64,000 bases of DNA, taken from NCBI GenBank assembly GCA_020055645.1, contig CM034547.1, positions 15,594,513-15,658,512 on the forward strand, in the 5' to 3' direction. How positions within the stretch are numbered: position 1 is the stretch's first letter; each line of letters opens with the position of its first letter. The notes below the pieces were generated by a model. It was not told the DNA's origin. It was given only the letters and a program-made list of their open reading frames with translations, and did not search any database. The DNA comes from Tomocerus qinae. Taxonomy: Eukaryota; Arthropoda; Collembola; Entomobryomorpha; Tomoceridae. Positions 12,320 to 20,697 of this stretch are shown here, in pieces. A program made the position numbers and the translations under genes.

Positions 12320-14311
12320 CTCTTCCCCCCTTTGAACTCCCCCCTCTGAAGTACGATGTAGGGTGATGATGATGTCCTTTGTTCCGGTCTCCTCTGTAGT
12401 GTGATCTCGATTGACGATGATCTCCTTGTTTTGTGGTTTCTTCTCGTTTTGGATGTTGACAATAATGTCTTTGTTTCAGTGCTGTTATCTCCTTGTTTAA
12501 TTGATACAATTTATGCTTCATCTGTCTCATCCTATAAGCTTGTGGATGATTATTCTTGACATATTGCCGTTGTAGTGAAGTTTGTCTCTCATTAGTACAG
12601 AATTTCCTTAAATGACCCGGTGTTTGACATTTTGTGCATGTTCTTGTCTCCAACGGATCTGGTCCCTCCGGTAGTGTATTTTCCGGTGGTCCTTGTAGAA
12701 TTTCCACTTCCATTGGTTCATGTGGTAATTGAATCTGTAACGGTTCATTCTCTCGAACATGGACGATTCGTCTTTGCTGTAGTGGTAACTCCATTGAACG
12801 TGATTGTGATTTTTGTACTTGAGGCATGGTAGTTGTCAATGGTTTCTGCACTATGTTAGTAGTGGAAGTAACTTTATGTGGTGGTTGAAACATTGGACGT
12901 TGTGGTGAACTAAATTCATTGTTGGATATGTTCAACGTAATTGTATCCGTCTCCCACGATTCCTCTTCTTCCATCCGTTTCCATTCGGCGATTTTCGCGG
13001 CGATGATGTCTCGATATCCTGTCTTCGGTTGTTGAGTAGTCGAACTAGACACTGTTTTCGCAGACTTTATCACTTCCGTTAAATCTTTTAGATACTGAAT
13101 GAGATTGAGATCCGAGAACGTTCTGAGTGTTTGTTTGACCTCTTCTTCAGTTGTTGGCTTCCTCTTGGCAAGTTGTAATAACGCATCGAAGGATGCAATG
13201 GTTTTAATGGACTCGTCTTGAGTTTTTGCCAAGTTGTATCTCCAGGCGTATAAAGCATTATAAACCATTCGGTTTTCGACTGGAACGTACTTATAATGAT
13301 TTTCTTTGGCTGGTTCTGGTGTCACATTGAACTTGTAAACTACGGAGGCTGTTCTCTTGGATTCTTCAAATGGGCGAAAAGGTGATTTCCCAGTTTCACA
13401 TCTTGCACAAGCTGCGGTGACCTTGCCGTAAACTTTAATCCAAGCCTTCATAAGAAGTTTTGTGTCGTCCATAGCATATATTTCTTGTCGTTTTGCCAGC
13501 GGTCGATTCCTCCAGTCGGAGTACGTGCAGATTTCATCCGGTTTCCAGTTATTTTTGCCCAGTACTTCCTTGATCATTTTGGTGAATGACATTTGTTGGG
13601 GATGTCCCAAATAGGTGCAAATGTGCTGGAAGTCAATCAGTCCAGTGATGAAGATGTTGTAGTCTCGTTGTAAGTGGCGTACATCGTTGTCGGTTCCATG
13701 TCCCAGTTTAATTATCTTGGGATCCTCGAAGATGTCCTTCAGTTCGGTGGTGATGAATTCCAAGATTTCATCCGGAAAGGGTCTATCATGTAGGTCTTCC
13801 CTACAGTAGATATCTGAATGAGTGAGTTCATTCCGTGAAAACTGTGGTCTTGGTGATCTTCCATGTCAAATGCAAAGATTGACACTTTCTTAAGATGACT
13901 TGCCATTTTCTTTGCGGTGATGATGTCGTCGACCCAGGTATCTCTGTATTTGTTTTCGTGTGTCGGTTTTAGCATGTCGATACTAGGTTTCCAATCCTGT
14001 ATGATTCGTTTTCTCGGGTTCCTTGTGTACGGAAAAGCCTCGTAGTTGTTGAGGTTTCTCCTCAATTCCTTGAGTTTGTCGTTGACATCTTGCGGCTTTA
14101 CTGTAGTTACCCCGATCTGAGCAGTAGCTTTTGCCTTTTTGGTGTGAAAGGAGTCGCAAGGTTGAATCGGTAGCATGTAATTTATTGACCGATTCAGTGA
14201 CGATGTTGGTACATTACGATTCTTCCGCGTGAATTCGGATGTCTGTGGTTTCCGGTGACGATCGATTGTCTTATTAACCCGGTACATCTGTAGAAGATAG
14301 TGTTCACACAT
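12315..14311 (-). CDS. third module: Rrp6/EXOSC10-like DEDDy 3'-5' exoribonuclease + HRDC + CCHC
   Basis: This module lies between pol and the 3' LTR, the slot used for env in errantiviruses. In order it shows a basic N-terminal part; exonuclease motif I (FAFDMEDH, near 13867, D-x-E); a following GMNSLIQIST, as in EXOSC10 GLTCLMQIST; motif II (HGTDNDVRHLQRD, near 13700); and motif III (WRNRPL...YAMDD, near 13478, Tyr-x3-Asp). All five DEDDy metal/catalytic positions are visible. An HRDC-like domain follows (about 13280-13059, with LYAWRYNLAKTQDES like EXOSC10 LFAWRDKTARREDES). Then come a Gln/Pro/Thr-rich linker, a zinc knuckle CTKCQTPGHLRKFC (12638-12597), a possible coiled coil and an Arg/His/Gly tail. 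In cells, Rrp6 trims nuclear RNAs with the exosome; a role here in RNA processing or in evading small-RNA silencing is inference. There is no signal peptide or membrane segment, so it is not an envelope. The region is a fossil-type element part and may not be fully intact. Confidence 0.92.
12320..12349 (-). promoter_or_regulatory. polypurine tract, doubled
   Basis: In element sense, AAAGGGGGGAAGAG lies directly before the 3' LTR. A second purine run, AGAGGGGGGAG, lies a few bases upstream, separated by TTC. The tract next to the LTR is the expected primer for plus-strand DNA synthesis. It is also coding: it supplies the last Lys-Gly-Gly-Arg codons of the third module. Whether the upstream run is also used as a primer is unknown. 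Confidence 0.85.
14286..14302 (-). promoter_or_regulatory. splice-acceptor-like site before the third module
   Basis: In element sense the sequence CTATCTTCTACAG is followed directly by ATGTACCGGG. That is a pyrimidine-rich stretch, an AG, and an ATG in the frame that opens the exonuclease module. Ty3/gypsy errantiviruses and retroviruses express env from a spliced RNA that joins a leader donor to an acceptor just before env. The same layout fits here. Several GT-containing donor candidates exist in the leader but none is decisive. Confidence 0.45.
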
Positions 14312-14737
14312 TAGGATGCTTATACATGGGAATGTTCATTACCCCTCCATCGGTGTGAGGCATGGGATAATGTTTTCTGAATGGAGTGAATTGCATGCGT
14401 AGTCCATTACCCCTCCATCCATATAAAGTACTATTAAAATGGTTTGCATGAGTATTTTTCATTACCCCTCCATCCGTATAGCGTTTAAAAGTGGATATTT
14501 TCCACTATAAGTGGGATTTTAGCTGATGCTGATTGTATGTATTATGACTGATGGTGATATGTATTTATCTATAATCATGTAGAGTATTCTTCAAGTGTAT
14601 CTAAGTGGTACTTGTTATTGTGTTGAAGTGTTCACACTTTTTTATTATTGCCAATTGGTTCTTATGTCTAAGTTATATTCATATCTTAATCTATAGGACG
14701 GTAACTATATATATACATGGGACTGATGGTGCGGGAA
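14312..14737 (-). repeat. pol-to-third-module spacer with three 15-base motif copies
   Basis: On the plus strand, CATTACCCCTCCATC occurs at 14337-14351, 14405-14419 and 14460-14474, spaced 68 and 55 bases apart. In element sense each reads GATGGAGGGGTAATG. The rest of the spacer is AT-rich and non-coding. The leader at 20674-20685 carries the motif core in the opposite orientation, so the two RNA regions are complementary. The function is unknown. Confidence 0.8.
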
Positions 14738-17700
14738 TTAGAAAAATTTCGAATATTCCCCTGGCACGTAAGTGTGACGTTTAGGTTTAAGGGTGGGTAG
14801 TTGCGCTAATGTTTTCTTCGATTTCTTGGGAATGGTGACTGATTGTAGTGGAATTTTTGAAATATCTTGTGGTTTTGGAATTTTGAGGTATAATTTTGGA
14901 GGTATTTTAAGGCGCTGAAAATAGGGTTTCAAATCAGAGACATGGCGTTTCCCAATTGATTTCTTCGTCTCTTTGTCGTAAATTTCGTATGTTACTGGCG
15001 TAATCTGTTTCTTGACTATAAATGGTCCTTTCCAAGCTGGTGCTAACTTCTGTGAAAAGTTAAGCGATGCATCTGAGAGTACATGATTTCTGACGAGAAC
15101 AAGTTGATCAACTTCGTAAGAGACTTGTCGATGATGTTTATTGTAGTCATCTTGGTATGAAATCTGTGCTTCAACGATGTTATCTCGTACCCAGTTAATA
15201 ATATCAACTAACTGCGTTGGTAATTCTGACAGTTTCTCTCTTGCTGCTTCAAAATCAATTTCTCTGGAGTCGGTGATAGCTCGATCAAAGGGTAAAGCAA
15301 TTTCTCTTCCTAAGTTGAGTAGGGCTGGACTAACTTGTGTAGTCTCGTGTACGGCTGATCGTAAGCCAAGACCAAAAAGTTGTAGGTATTCGTCCCATTT
15401 TGAATGCTGTCCCTCGATGAAACATTTGATCATAGTCTTCAGAGTTTGATTGACTCGTTCCACTTGATTGGGTTGTGGATGATAGATGCTTGTGAATTTG
15501 TGTGTTATGTTCCATTCTTTACAGAGTCGCGTCAATTTCTTCGAAATGAATTGAGCCCCGTTATCCGAAACAAGAATCTTCGGTGCTCCGAAATGGCAAA
15601 AAATCCATTCCAACCAATACTTAAGTTGCGTAGACGTAGCCGCTCGCATAGGGATCAACTCAACCCATTTAGACAATTGATCCTGGACCACCAATAAATA
15701 CTTGTTCAATCGACCTCCTGCACTCGTTGGCAAGGGCCCCATAAAATCAACAAATATCGTATGAAATACTGCAGGTGCTGATTCGGCAATTCCCATCAAC
15801 CCCGCTTTCCGTTGCCGTGAAGTCTTCACTTTTTGACAAACCGAACATGTTTTGATATAATCTTTCACATCCTTTACAATAGTAGGCCAATATGCTCTTG
15901 ACCTAATCCAATTCAACGTTTTTCTGATGCCCAAATGACCCGCTTGAGGTACATCATGAAATTGAAACAAAATATCTTGTCGCAATTTCTCTGGAATATA
16001 TGGAAGTAAATGTTTAAATGGCCGATCTAAATCACAGTCAGCCTTCTTCAATCGCGAAGTATTACTCCCAACTTTAAATATTTCCATATCTTCCTTCAAA
16101 TCTTCAACATTTCTATTTTCCAACTCTTCATCAGTGTTACCGCGTGCACTCGGCTTTCCAACACTCTTCTTTTTCATCATCTCTTCTCTAGGCTTTGGTG
16201 CATTTCCAATAACCCTACTGACATCTGTAGAATTTCCTACTTTTCTTGATGCAGCGTTTTTCTTTAACTGTTCTAAACATTCCGGTTGAAGTCTTTCTCT
16301 TCGAACCTTACTGCCAACTATGGAATTTCCCACCTTTCTTGTTGCAGTCTTACTCTTCAATTCAACGTTACAATTTCCACTTCGTTTCTGGTTATGAACG
16401 CTGTGTACATCAGCTTCACTCCCCTTCACTTCCAAATCTTCACCTTCCGAACTCTTTCTTCTCCAATTTACATCCATAACTTTATATATGACTTGATTTT
16501 TGTAGACGTACTCAGAGTTATTCGTGGCCATCGAACTTCCCTTTAACGACTTCAAAATTTTATTACATTCCTCATCATTTTTCTGCTCTTGTCGAATCTT
16601 TTTCAAATCTGGTCCTTTGAACATTAATCCAAAACATGGTACAAACATGACATCAGGGTCTTCTTCTACAAAGTTAGATTCCGTTCCACTTGGCTGAACT
16701 GGAGCTCGCGACAACGCGTCCGCTATCACATTATCCTTTCCCGCTATGTGTCGAATCTTATCCAAATAGGGTTGTAATCTCAATGCCCATCTTCCAAGTT
16801 TGGAGTTGTTTTCCTTGTTCTTCTGCAAATACTGTAGAGGTTTGTTATCTGTTAGAATGAAGAATTCTTCTCCCCATATATAATCGTAAAATTTTTCAAT
16901 TGCCCATAAAATGGCTAATAGTTCCTTTTCACAAGCGTGAAGTTTTGTTTCCACTGGTTTTAGAAGTTTGCTTGCAAATTGAATGATCTTCTCTTTACCG
17001 TCTATGTTCTGAGTTAATACTGCTCCTAATCCATTTCCTGAAGCGTCGCATTTAATTAAAATGGGATGGTCGTAATCAATTCCATTCAATACAGTATGTT
17101 CACATGTAAGAGATTTCAATTTGTCGAATGCGTCTTGTTGTCTCTTTCCCCAATACCATGAAGTATTCTTCCGGAGTAGTTCGTTCAATGGTTCTGCAAT
17201 GGTTGCAAAATATGGAAGAAATGCTTGTAAAAACAATATCTTCCCGAGAAATCTCCTAATATCGTTGGTATTCTTCGGAGTCGGATATTCATTTATTGCT
17301 TTGACTTTCTCTGGATCCATGCTGATTCCTTCTGAACTTATGACATGTCCCAAGAATGATATTGACGTTAATCCAAATTGACATTTTTCTCTGTTAACCG
17401 AAATGTTCGCTTCCTTAAGTCGTTCTAAGATGATTTCCACATGTTTATAGTGATCTTCAAGAGTTTGTGAAAAAACGATAATGTCGTCGACGAAAACAAA
17501 TGCAAAGTTTCCAATTAATCCTTCTAAAACTTTGTTCATCAGTTCGCAAAAAGTTTTTGGAGCATTCTTCAATCCAAAAGGCATAACTAAAAATTCGTAG
17601 AGCTGTCCATCTTCTGTAAAAGCTGTCTTCTCTATACTTTCTTCGTCCATTAGTACTTGCCAATATCCCGAATCTGTGTCAAACTTCCCAAATCGAGCTG

Positions 17701-18571
17701 CTCTTGGTAGTACTCGTAGTATGTGGTGACTGTTGTGCATTGGAGTTCGATTAGGTCTTGTTATACTATTTAATTTCTTGTAGGCAATACACATCCGATG
17801 TTTTCCATTCGGTTTCGGTGCAAGAACTGCGTTAGAGTTATATGGAGATTGCGATGGTCGAATTAATCCTCGCTGTAATAAATCATCTGTTTGTCTTTTA
17901 ATTTCTTCTGCCATTTTTCTTCCTGGTCTTCTATACGGAGTATATACTGGTGGACCCGGTGCATCTATGTGATGTTTTACTACATTGGTTCTTCCAAGTG
18001 TTTTGTTCTTTCCTGATACCGTAGGATATTTGTCCAACAGGTCGTCGAACATTTTCTTTATATCTTGATCTGTTACTGTCTTCACATGATTAAAGTTGAT
18101 TGCAAATAGGTATTTCCTTGGACTTTTGTTTATTATGGCGTATGGTCTTTGTTCTTTGTCGTCTTTAAACCAAAAACTGTTTCCATTAAAGTGTAATATC
18201 ATATCTGAAGTTTTAATTAAATCTAATCCAATAATTACAGGTACTGCTAATTTTTCCATGACATAAAATGAATGTGTGATTCTCTTGTGTCCCAATTGAA
18301 TTTCCAAAGTTAATTTTCCAATAGGTGTGACTTTTTGTCCATCTGCTATAGTAAGTGATTTCGAATTGCATGGTTCTATCCGCTTCGCTAATTTTTGAGC
18401 AAAAGATTTTCTGATAATCGAAAAGTCGGATCCCGAATCAATAAAAGAAGGAGTTACTGTAGCCGTGTCGTTAAAGAATACTGAAATTGCCGATAATTTT
18501 TGATTTAGTTCGTCGTTCTTAATGGGAAGACAGAGATCTGGGTAGAATTCCCCCGCCTCCCCGTTTAGTCG
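14738..18571 (-). CDS. pol: Pol: protease, reverse transcriptase, RNase H, integrase
   Basis: Pol makes DNA from the element RNA and inserts it into the host genome. The frame is open without an ATG from the gag end and is reached by a -1 frame change. In order it shows: aspartic protease FIDSGSDFS (near 18439) with VIIGLDL further on; reverse transcriptase with MPFGLKNAP and the catalytic FVDDIIVFS (near 17490); RNase H with KCDASGNGLGAVL, TDNKPLQYL and ADALSR; a Lys-rich insert (about 16024-16460); integrase zinc finger HDVPQAGHLG...CSVC (near 15958-15836); integrase DDE core with VDFMG, VSDNGAQF and NQVERVNQ (15748, 15565, 15460); and a C-terminal GPY/F-like KGPFIVKK segment. The order integrase-last marks Ty3/gypsy rather than Ty1/copia. 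About 1190 residues lie after the first part of the protease, slightly long because of the insert. No chromodomain follows the GPY/F region. Confidence 0.95.
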   Translation of the reverse strand, partial: RLNGEAGEFYPDLCLPIKNDELNQKLSAISVFFNDTATVTPSFIDSGSDFSIIRKSFAQKLAKRIEPCNSKSLTIADGQKVTPIGKLTLEIQLGHKRITHSFYVMEKLAVPVIIGLDLIKTSDMILHFNGNSFWFKDDKEQRPYAIINKSPRKYLFAINFNHVKTVTDQDIKKMFDDLLDKYPTVSGKNKTLGRTNVVKHHIDAPGPPVYTPYRRPGRKMAEEIKRQTDDLLQRGLIRPSQSPYNSNAVLAPKPNGKHRMCIAYKKLNSITRPNRTPMHNSHHILRVLPRAARFGKFDTDSGYWQVLMDEESIEKTAFTEDGQLYEFLVMPFGLKNAPKTFCELMNKVLEGLIGNFAFVFVDDIIVFSQTLEDHYKHVEIILERLKEANISVNREKCQFGLTSISFLGHVISSEGISMDPEKVKAINEYPTPKNTNDIRRFLGKILFLQAFLPYFATIAEPLNELLRKNTSWYWGKRQQDAFDKLKSLTCEHTVLNGIDYDHPILIKCDASGNGLGAVLTQNIDGKEKIIQFASKLLKPVETKLHACEKELLAILWAIEKFYDYIWGEEFFILTDNKPLQYLQKNKENNSKLGRWALRLQPYLDKIRHIAGKDNVIADALSRAPVQPSGTESNFVEEDPDVMFVPCFGLMFKGPDLKKIRQEQKNDEECNKILKSLKGSSMATNNSEYVYKNQVIYKVMDVNWRRKSSEGEDLEVKGSEADVHSVHNQKRSGNCNVELKSKTATRKVGNSIVGSKVRRERLQPECLEQLKKNAASRKVGNSTDVSRVIGNAPKPREEMMKKKSVGKPSARGNTDEELENRNVEDLKEDMEIFKVGSNTSRLKKADCDLDRPFKHLLPYIPEKLRQDILFQFHDVPQAGHLGIRKTLNWIRSRAYWPTIVKDVKDYIKTCSVCQKVKTSRQRKAGLMGIAESAPAVFHTIFVDFMGPLPTSAGGRLNKYLLVVQDQLSKWVELIPMRAATSTQLKYWLEWIFCHFGAPKILVSDNGAQFISKKLTRLCKEWNITHKFTSIYHPQPNQVERVNQTLKTMIKCFIEGQHSKWDEYLQLFGLGLRSAVHETTQVSPALLNLGREIALPFDRAITDSREIDFEAAREKLSELPTQLVDIINWVRDNIVEAQISYQDDYNKHHRQVSYEVDQLVLVRNHVLSDASLNFSQKLAPAWKGPFIVKKQITPVTYEIYDKETKKSIGKRHVSDLKPYFQRLKIPPKLYLKIPKPQDISKIPLQSVTIPKKSKKTLAQLPTLKPKRHTYVPGEYSKFF

Positions 18572-18577
18572 TTTAAA
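18524..18577 (-). promoter_or_regulatory. -1 ribosomal frameshift site, gag to pol
   Basis: In element sense TTTAAAC (18577-18571) sits in the gag frame as T TTA AAC, the classic X XXY YYZ slippery heptamer and the same one that coronaviruses use. Gag ends two codons later, and the -1 frame is the open pol frame. After an 8-base spacer comes GGGGAGG, which can pair, with one G-U, with CTTCCC at 18529-18524, a plausible stimulatory stem. Programmed -1 frameshifting is a known gag-pol route in this family. Confidence 0.85.
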
Positions 18578-19993
18578 GACTCGTAGTATTCTTCTTCATA
18601 TTGATATTGTGGATCATTGATCCATTCTTCTTCGTTGTCTTGAATGGCCATAACTCTGCCATTACCAGTGTCCTGACAGTAGCGCTGTATGTGGCCTTGC
18701 TTTCCACAACCGTAACATGTTGGTCCAGACCGTTGTCTCTGGTATTGTCCATTTCCATTCCAATTGTTCTGATAATTATTATTTTCAGTACTCATGCTTG
18801 GTCTCGCATTGTTGTTTTGTTGTACTGGAGGCTGATTTTGTTGCGGTTGCTGATTCCCCGCATTCGCTTGTTGCTGGTTGTTCTGATTCCCTTGTTGTTG
18901 CTGTTGATTTTGAGGCTGGTAACCGCCTTGGGGTTGCCCCTGTCTATCATTTCCTCTAAAATTCGGTCTTCCGTTTCCTCTGAAATTTCCTCTACCTCGG
19001 AAGTAATTATTTCGTCCGCGGAATGTTCCTCGGCCACGAAATGTTCTTCCATTTCCTCTATTCTGTCCATTAGTCTTGACCTGCACTCCCGCATCCTGTG
19101 GTAAAGAATTTGCTATACCATCCTTTGCGTCTTGTGCCCGTAGATCTTCTACTGCAGCTTTAGCTCGTTCAATAAGATTTACTATGGTGTAGTTCCCAAT
19201 TTCTCCCATTGCTACTTTAATCCTAGGTAACAATGCTTGTCTACATCTTCTTACTGACTCTGCTTCTGCTTCATTGGGGAAAACTTGACGTGTTAATCGC
19301 AACATGTCCCATACAAATTTTTCCACATTTTCCTTCTCCCCCTGAACTCTTGACATCAAGTGCTGAGTCCTTTTGTTTCTCTCAATCCAGGTATCATATT
19401 TCGCAATGAATGCATCTTTAAAATCGTCCCATGTCCAGTCTTCTTGTCTCACATGATTGAACCAAGCTTTGTTTTCTTTTATAAGAATAGTTGATAACAT
19501 GTATAGCCATTGTTCCCTTGCATATCCTTGACTTGTATAGTATGCTTCAATATCCTGTAGATAGCTTGCCGGTGTTGTTTCAAATGCGTTGTACTTGGGA
19601 ATAGGAACATTGATATTCCCAGGTATAAATTGTCTCTTGAATATGCATGACGTTATCATTCCGATTTGCCTGTTGTCGAAAATGAGCTATGATTTGAGCT
19701 TGTTGTTCTGGAGGTAAGTTAAATCTTATCGCTTCTGGGAGTTGATTACCCTGCATTCGTCCCGCACCGTTTGGTGGAGCTTCCTCTGCATTTTGTCCGT
19801 CCATTGCTATATAATACTGAAATAGTTGCCCGTTCCTTGAGTTGCTTGCTGCTCTGCTTCGACTTCCCCTTCTTCTGGCTAATGCGCGTCGCGCTATTCT
19901 TTCTTGTTGATGAGCTTGATGCTCTGGGTCGTGTCTTCTTTGGAATCTTGCTCTTCTCTCTATATTTTCTCTACTCTCTGAAGTACTGCTCAT
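18565..19993 (-). CDS. gag: Gag: capsid-like region and CCHC nucleocapsid
   Basis: Gag packages the element RNA into virus-like particles. The N-terminal part is short, very basic and Arg-rich. The middle part has the helix-rich look of Retrotrans_gag capsids (WTWDDFKDAFIAKYDTW, with GEKENVEKFVWDMLRLTRQVFP after it). The C-terminal part has an RG-box stretch (FRGRGTFRGR, FRGRGNFRGN), a Gln/Asn-rich run, and one zinc knuckle CYGCGKQGHIQRYC of the CX2CX4HX4C type. The end is acidic (EEEYYESLND) and overlaps the pol frame at the slippery site. Identification rests on the capsid-like segment, the knuckle and the position before protease. The 5' part is covered less cleanly than the rest. Confidence 0.9.
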
Positions 19994-20190
19994 CTATCTA
20001 AAATGCTATTGACTAAACTATTCAAATTCTTAACGTCTCTAGACTTCCTCTGCCCAGACTTAAAATTCAAATGTTAAAATGGGAAATGAAAATGTTAATT
20101 TCGTTACTAGCCAATCGCAGCAAGTCGTTGATTAGTCAAACACTCTTGTAGGTCAACGAATTCTTTATCGCAAGAAGTTAAAATAATAAA

Positions 20191-20385
20191 ATGCCAACTG
20201 CACACAGCTAGCTTTTTCTTGGTAAATATGTAAAAGCCAATTGTACACAACTAGCAGCTAAACTCAGCGTCTTACTTATGTAAATGCCAGTTAAACTCTA
20301 CTAGCAGCTATATCTTTAGCTTGATACTGTGAATGTCAGTTGAACGCACTACTGACTGCTAAACGTAGCGATTTACGTATTACAC
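20191..20385. repeat. diverged tandem repeats in the leader
   Basis: Four copies of a roughly 43-50 base unit start near 20191, 20234, 20284 and 20333. Each begins with a form of ATGCCAACTG (AAGCCAATTG, ATGCCAGTTA, ATGTCAGTTG), is followed by a form of CTAGCAGCTA, and then by TTACGTA/TTATGTAA-like sequence. The copies are well diverged, so the array is older than this insertion. Tandem leader repeats in Ty3/gypsy elements can bind host proteins (the gypsy insulator is one case), but nothing here shows that. Confidence 0.6.
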
Positions 20386-20653
20386 GCAGATAAACAAATT
20401 AGGTGGTGATATTCAGAAATATTCGTCTCTATGCCGATAAAACGATACCAGCTAACACACTAATTATGCTGCCAACCATACACGGCTAGCTATCACTGCA
20501 CAATTTTATATTCCAACTAATCTTAGCTAGATGTCTACAATTACCCGATAAGGAAATTATTTGTGTGTATATGTATATGTAAGTTGTGTTATGTACCTTG
20601 ATGTTTGATGGTGATATGTCTTTGTCTTGTATCCGGCCAAGTTGTCTGTGAAG

Positions 20654-20697
20654 GTGTAATGGCAATCCAATGTGGAGGGGTAATGGGAATCCAATGT
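20654..20697. repeat. short direct repeat in the leader
   Basis: GTGTAATGGCAATCCAATGT (20654-20673) is followed by GGGTAATGGGAATCCAATGT (20678-20697), an imperfect duplication. The join creates the GGAGGGGTAATG word that is complementary, in element RNA, to the three spacer motifs. Confidence 0.75.

Noticed and set aside
12315-14311. Third module as an envelope gene
   Set aside because: The position fits env, but there is no signal peptide, membrane segment or furin-like site, and the sequence shows nuclease, HRDC and zinc-knuckle features instead.
12315-14311. Third module as an ordinary host gene nested by chance in the element
   Set aside because: It is in element orientation between pol and the 3' LTR, ends inside the LTR through the purine tract, and carries a Gag-type knuckle.
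12315-14311. Exonuclease as Egalitarian/EXD1 or Mut-7/Nibbler type
   Set aside because: The WRNRPL block before motif III and the following HRDC domain fit Rrp6/EXOSC10 better. A tree would be needed to be certain.
18601-19104. Plus-strand 167-codon open run across gag
   Set aside because: It is the opposite-strand shadow of the Gln/Asn/Arg-rich gag tail and gives a Leu/Ser/Ile-rich meaningless product.
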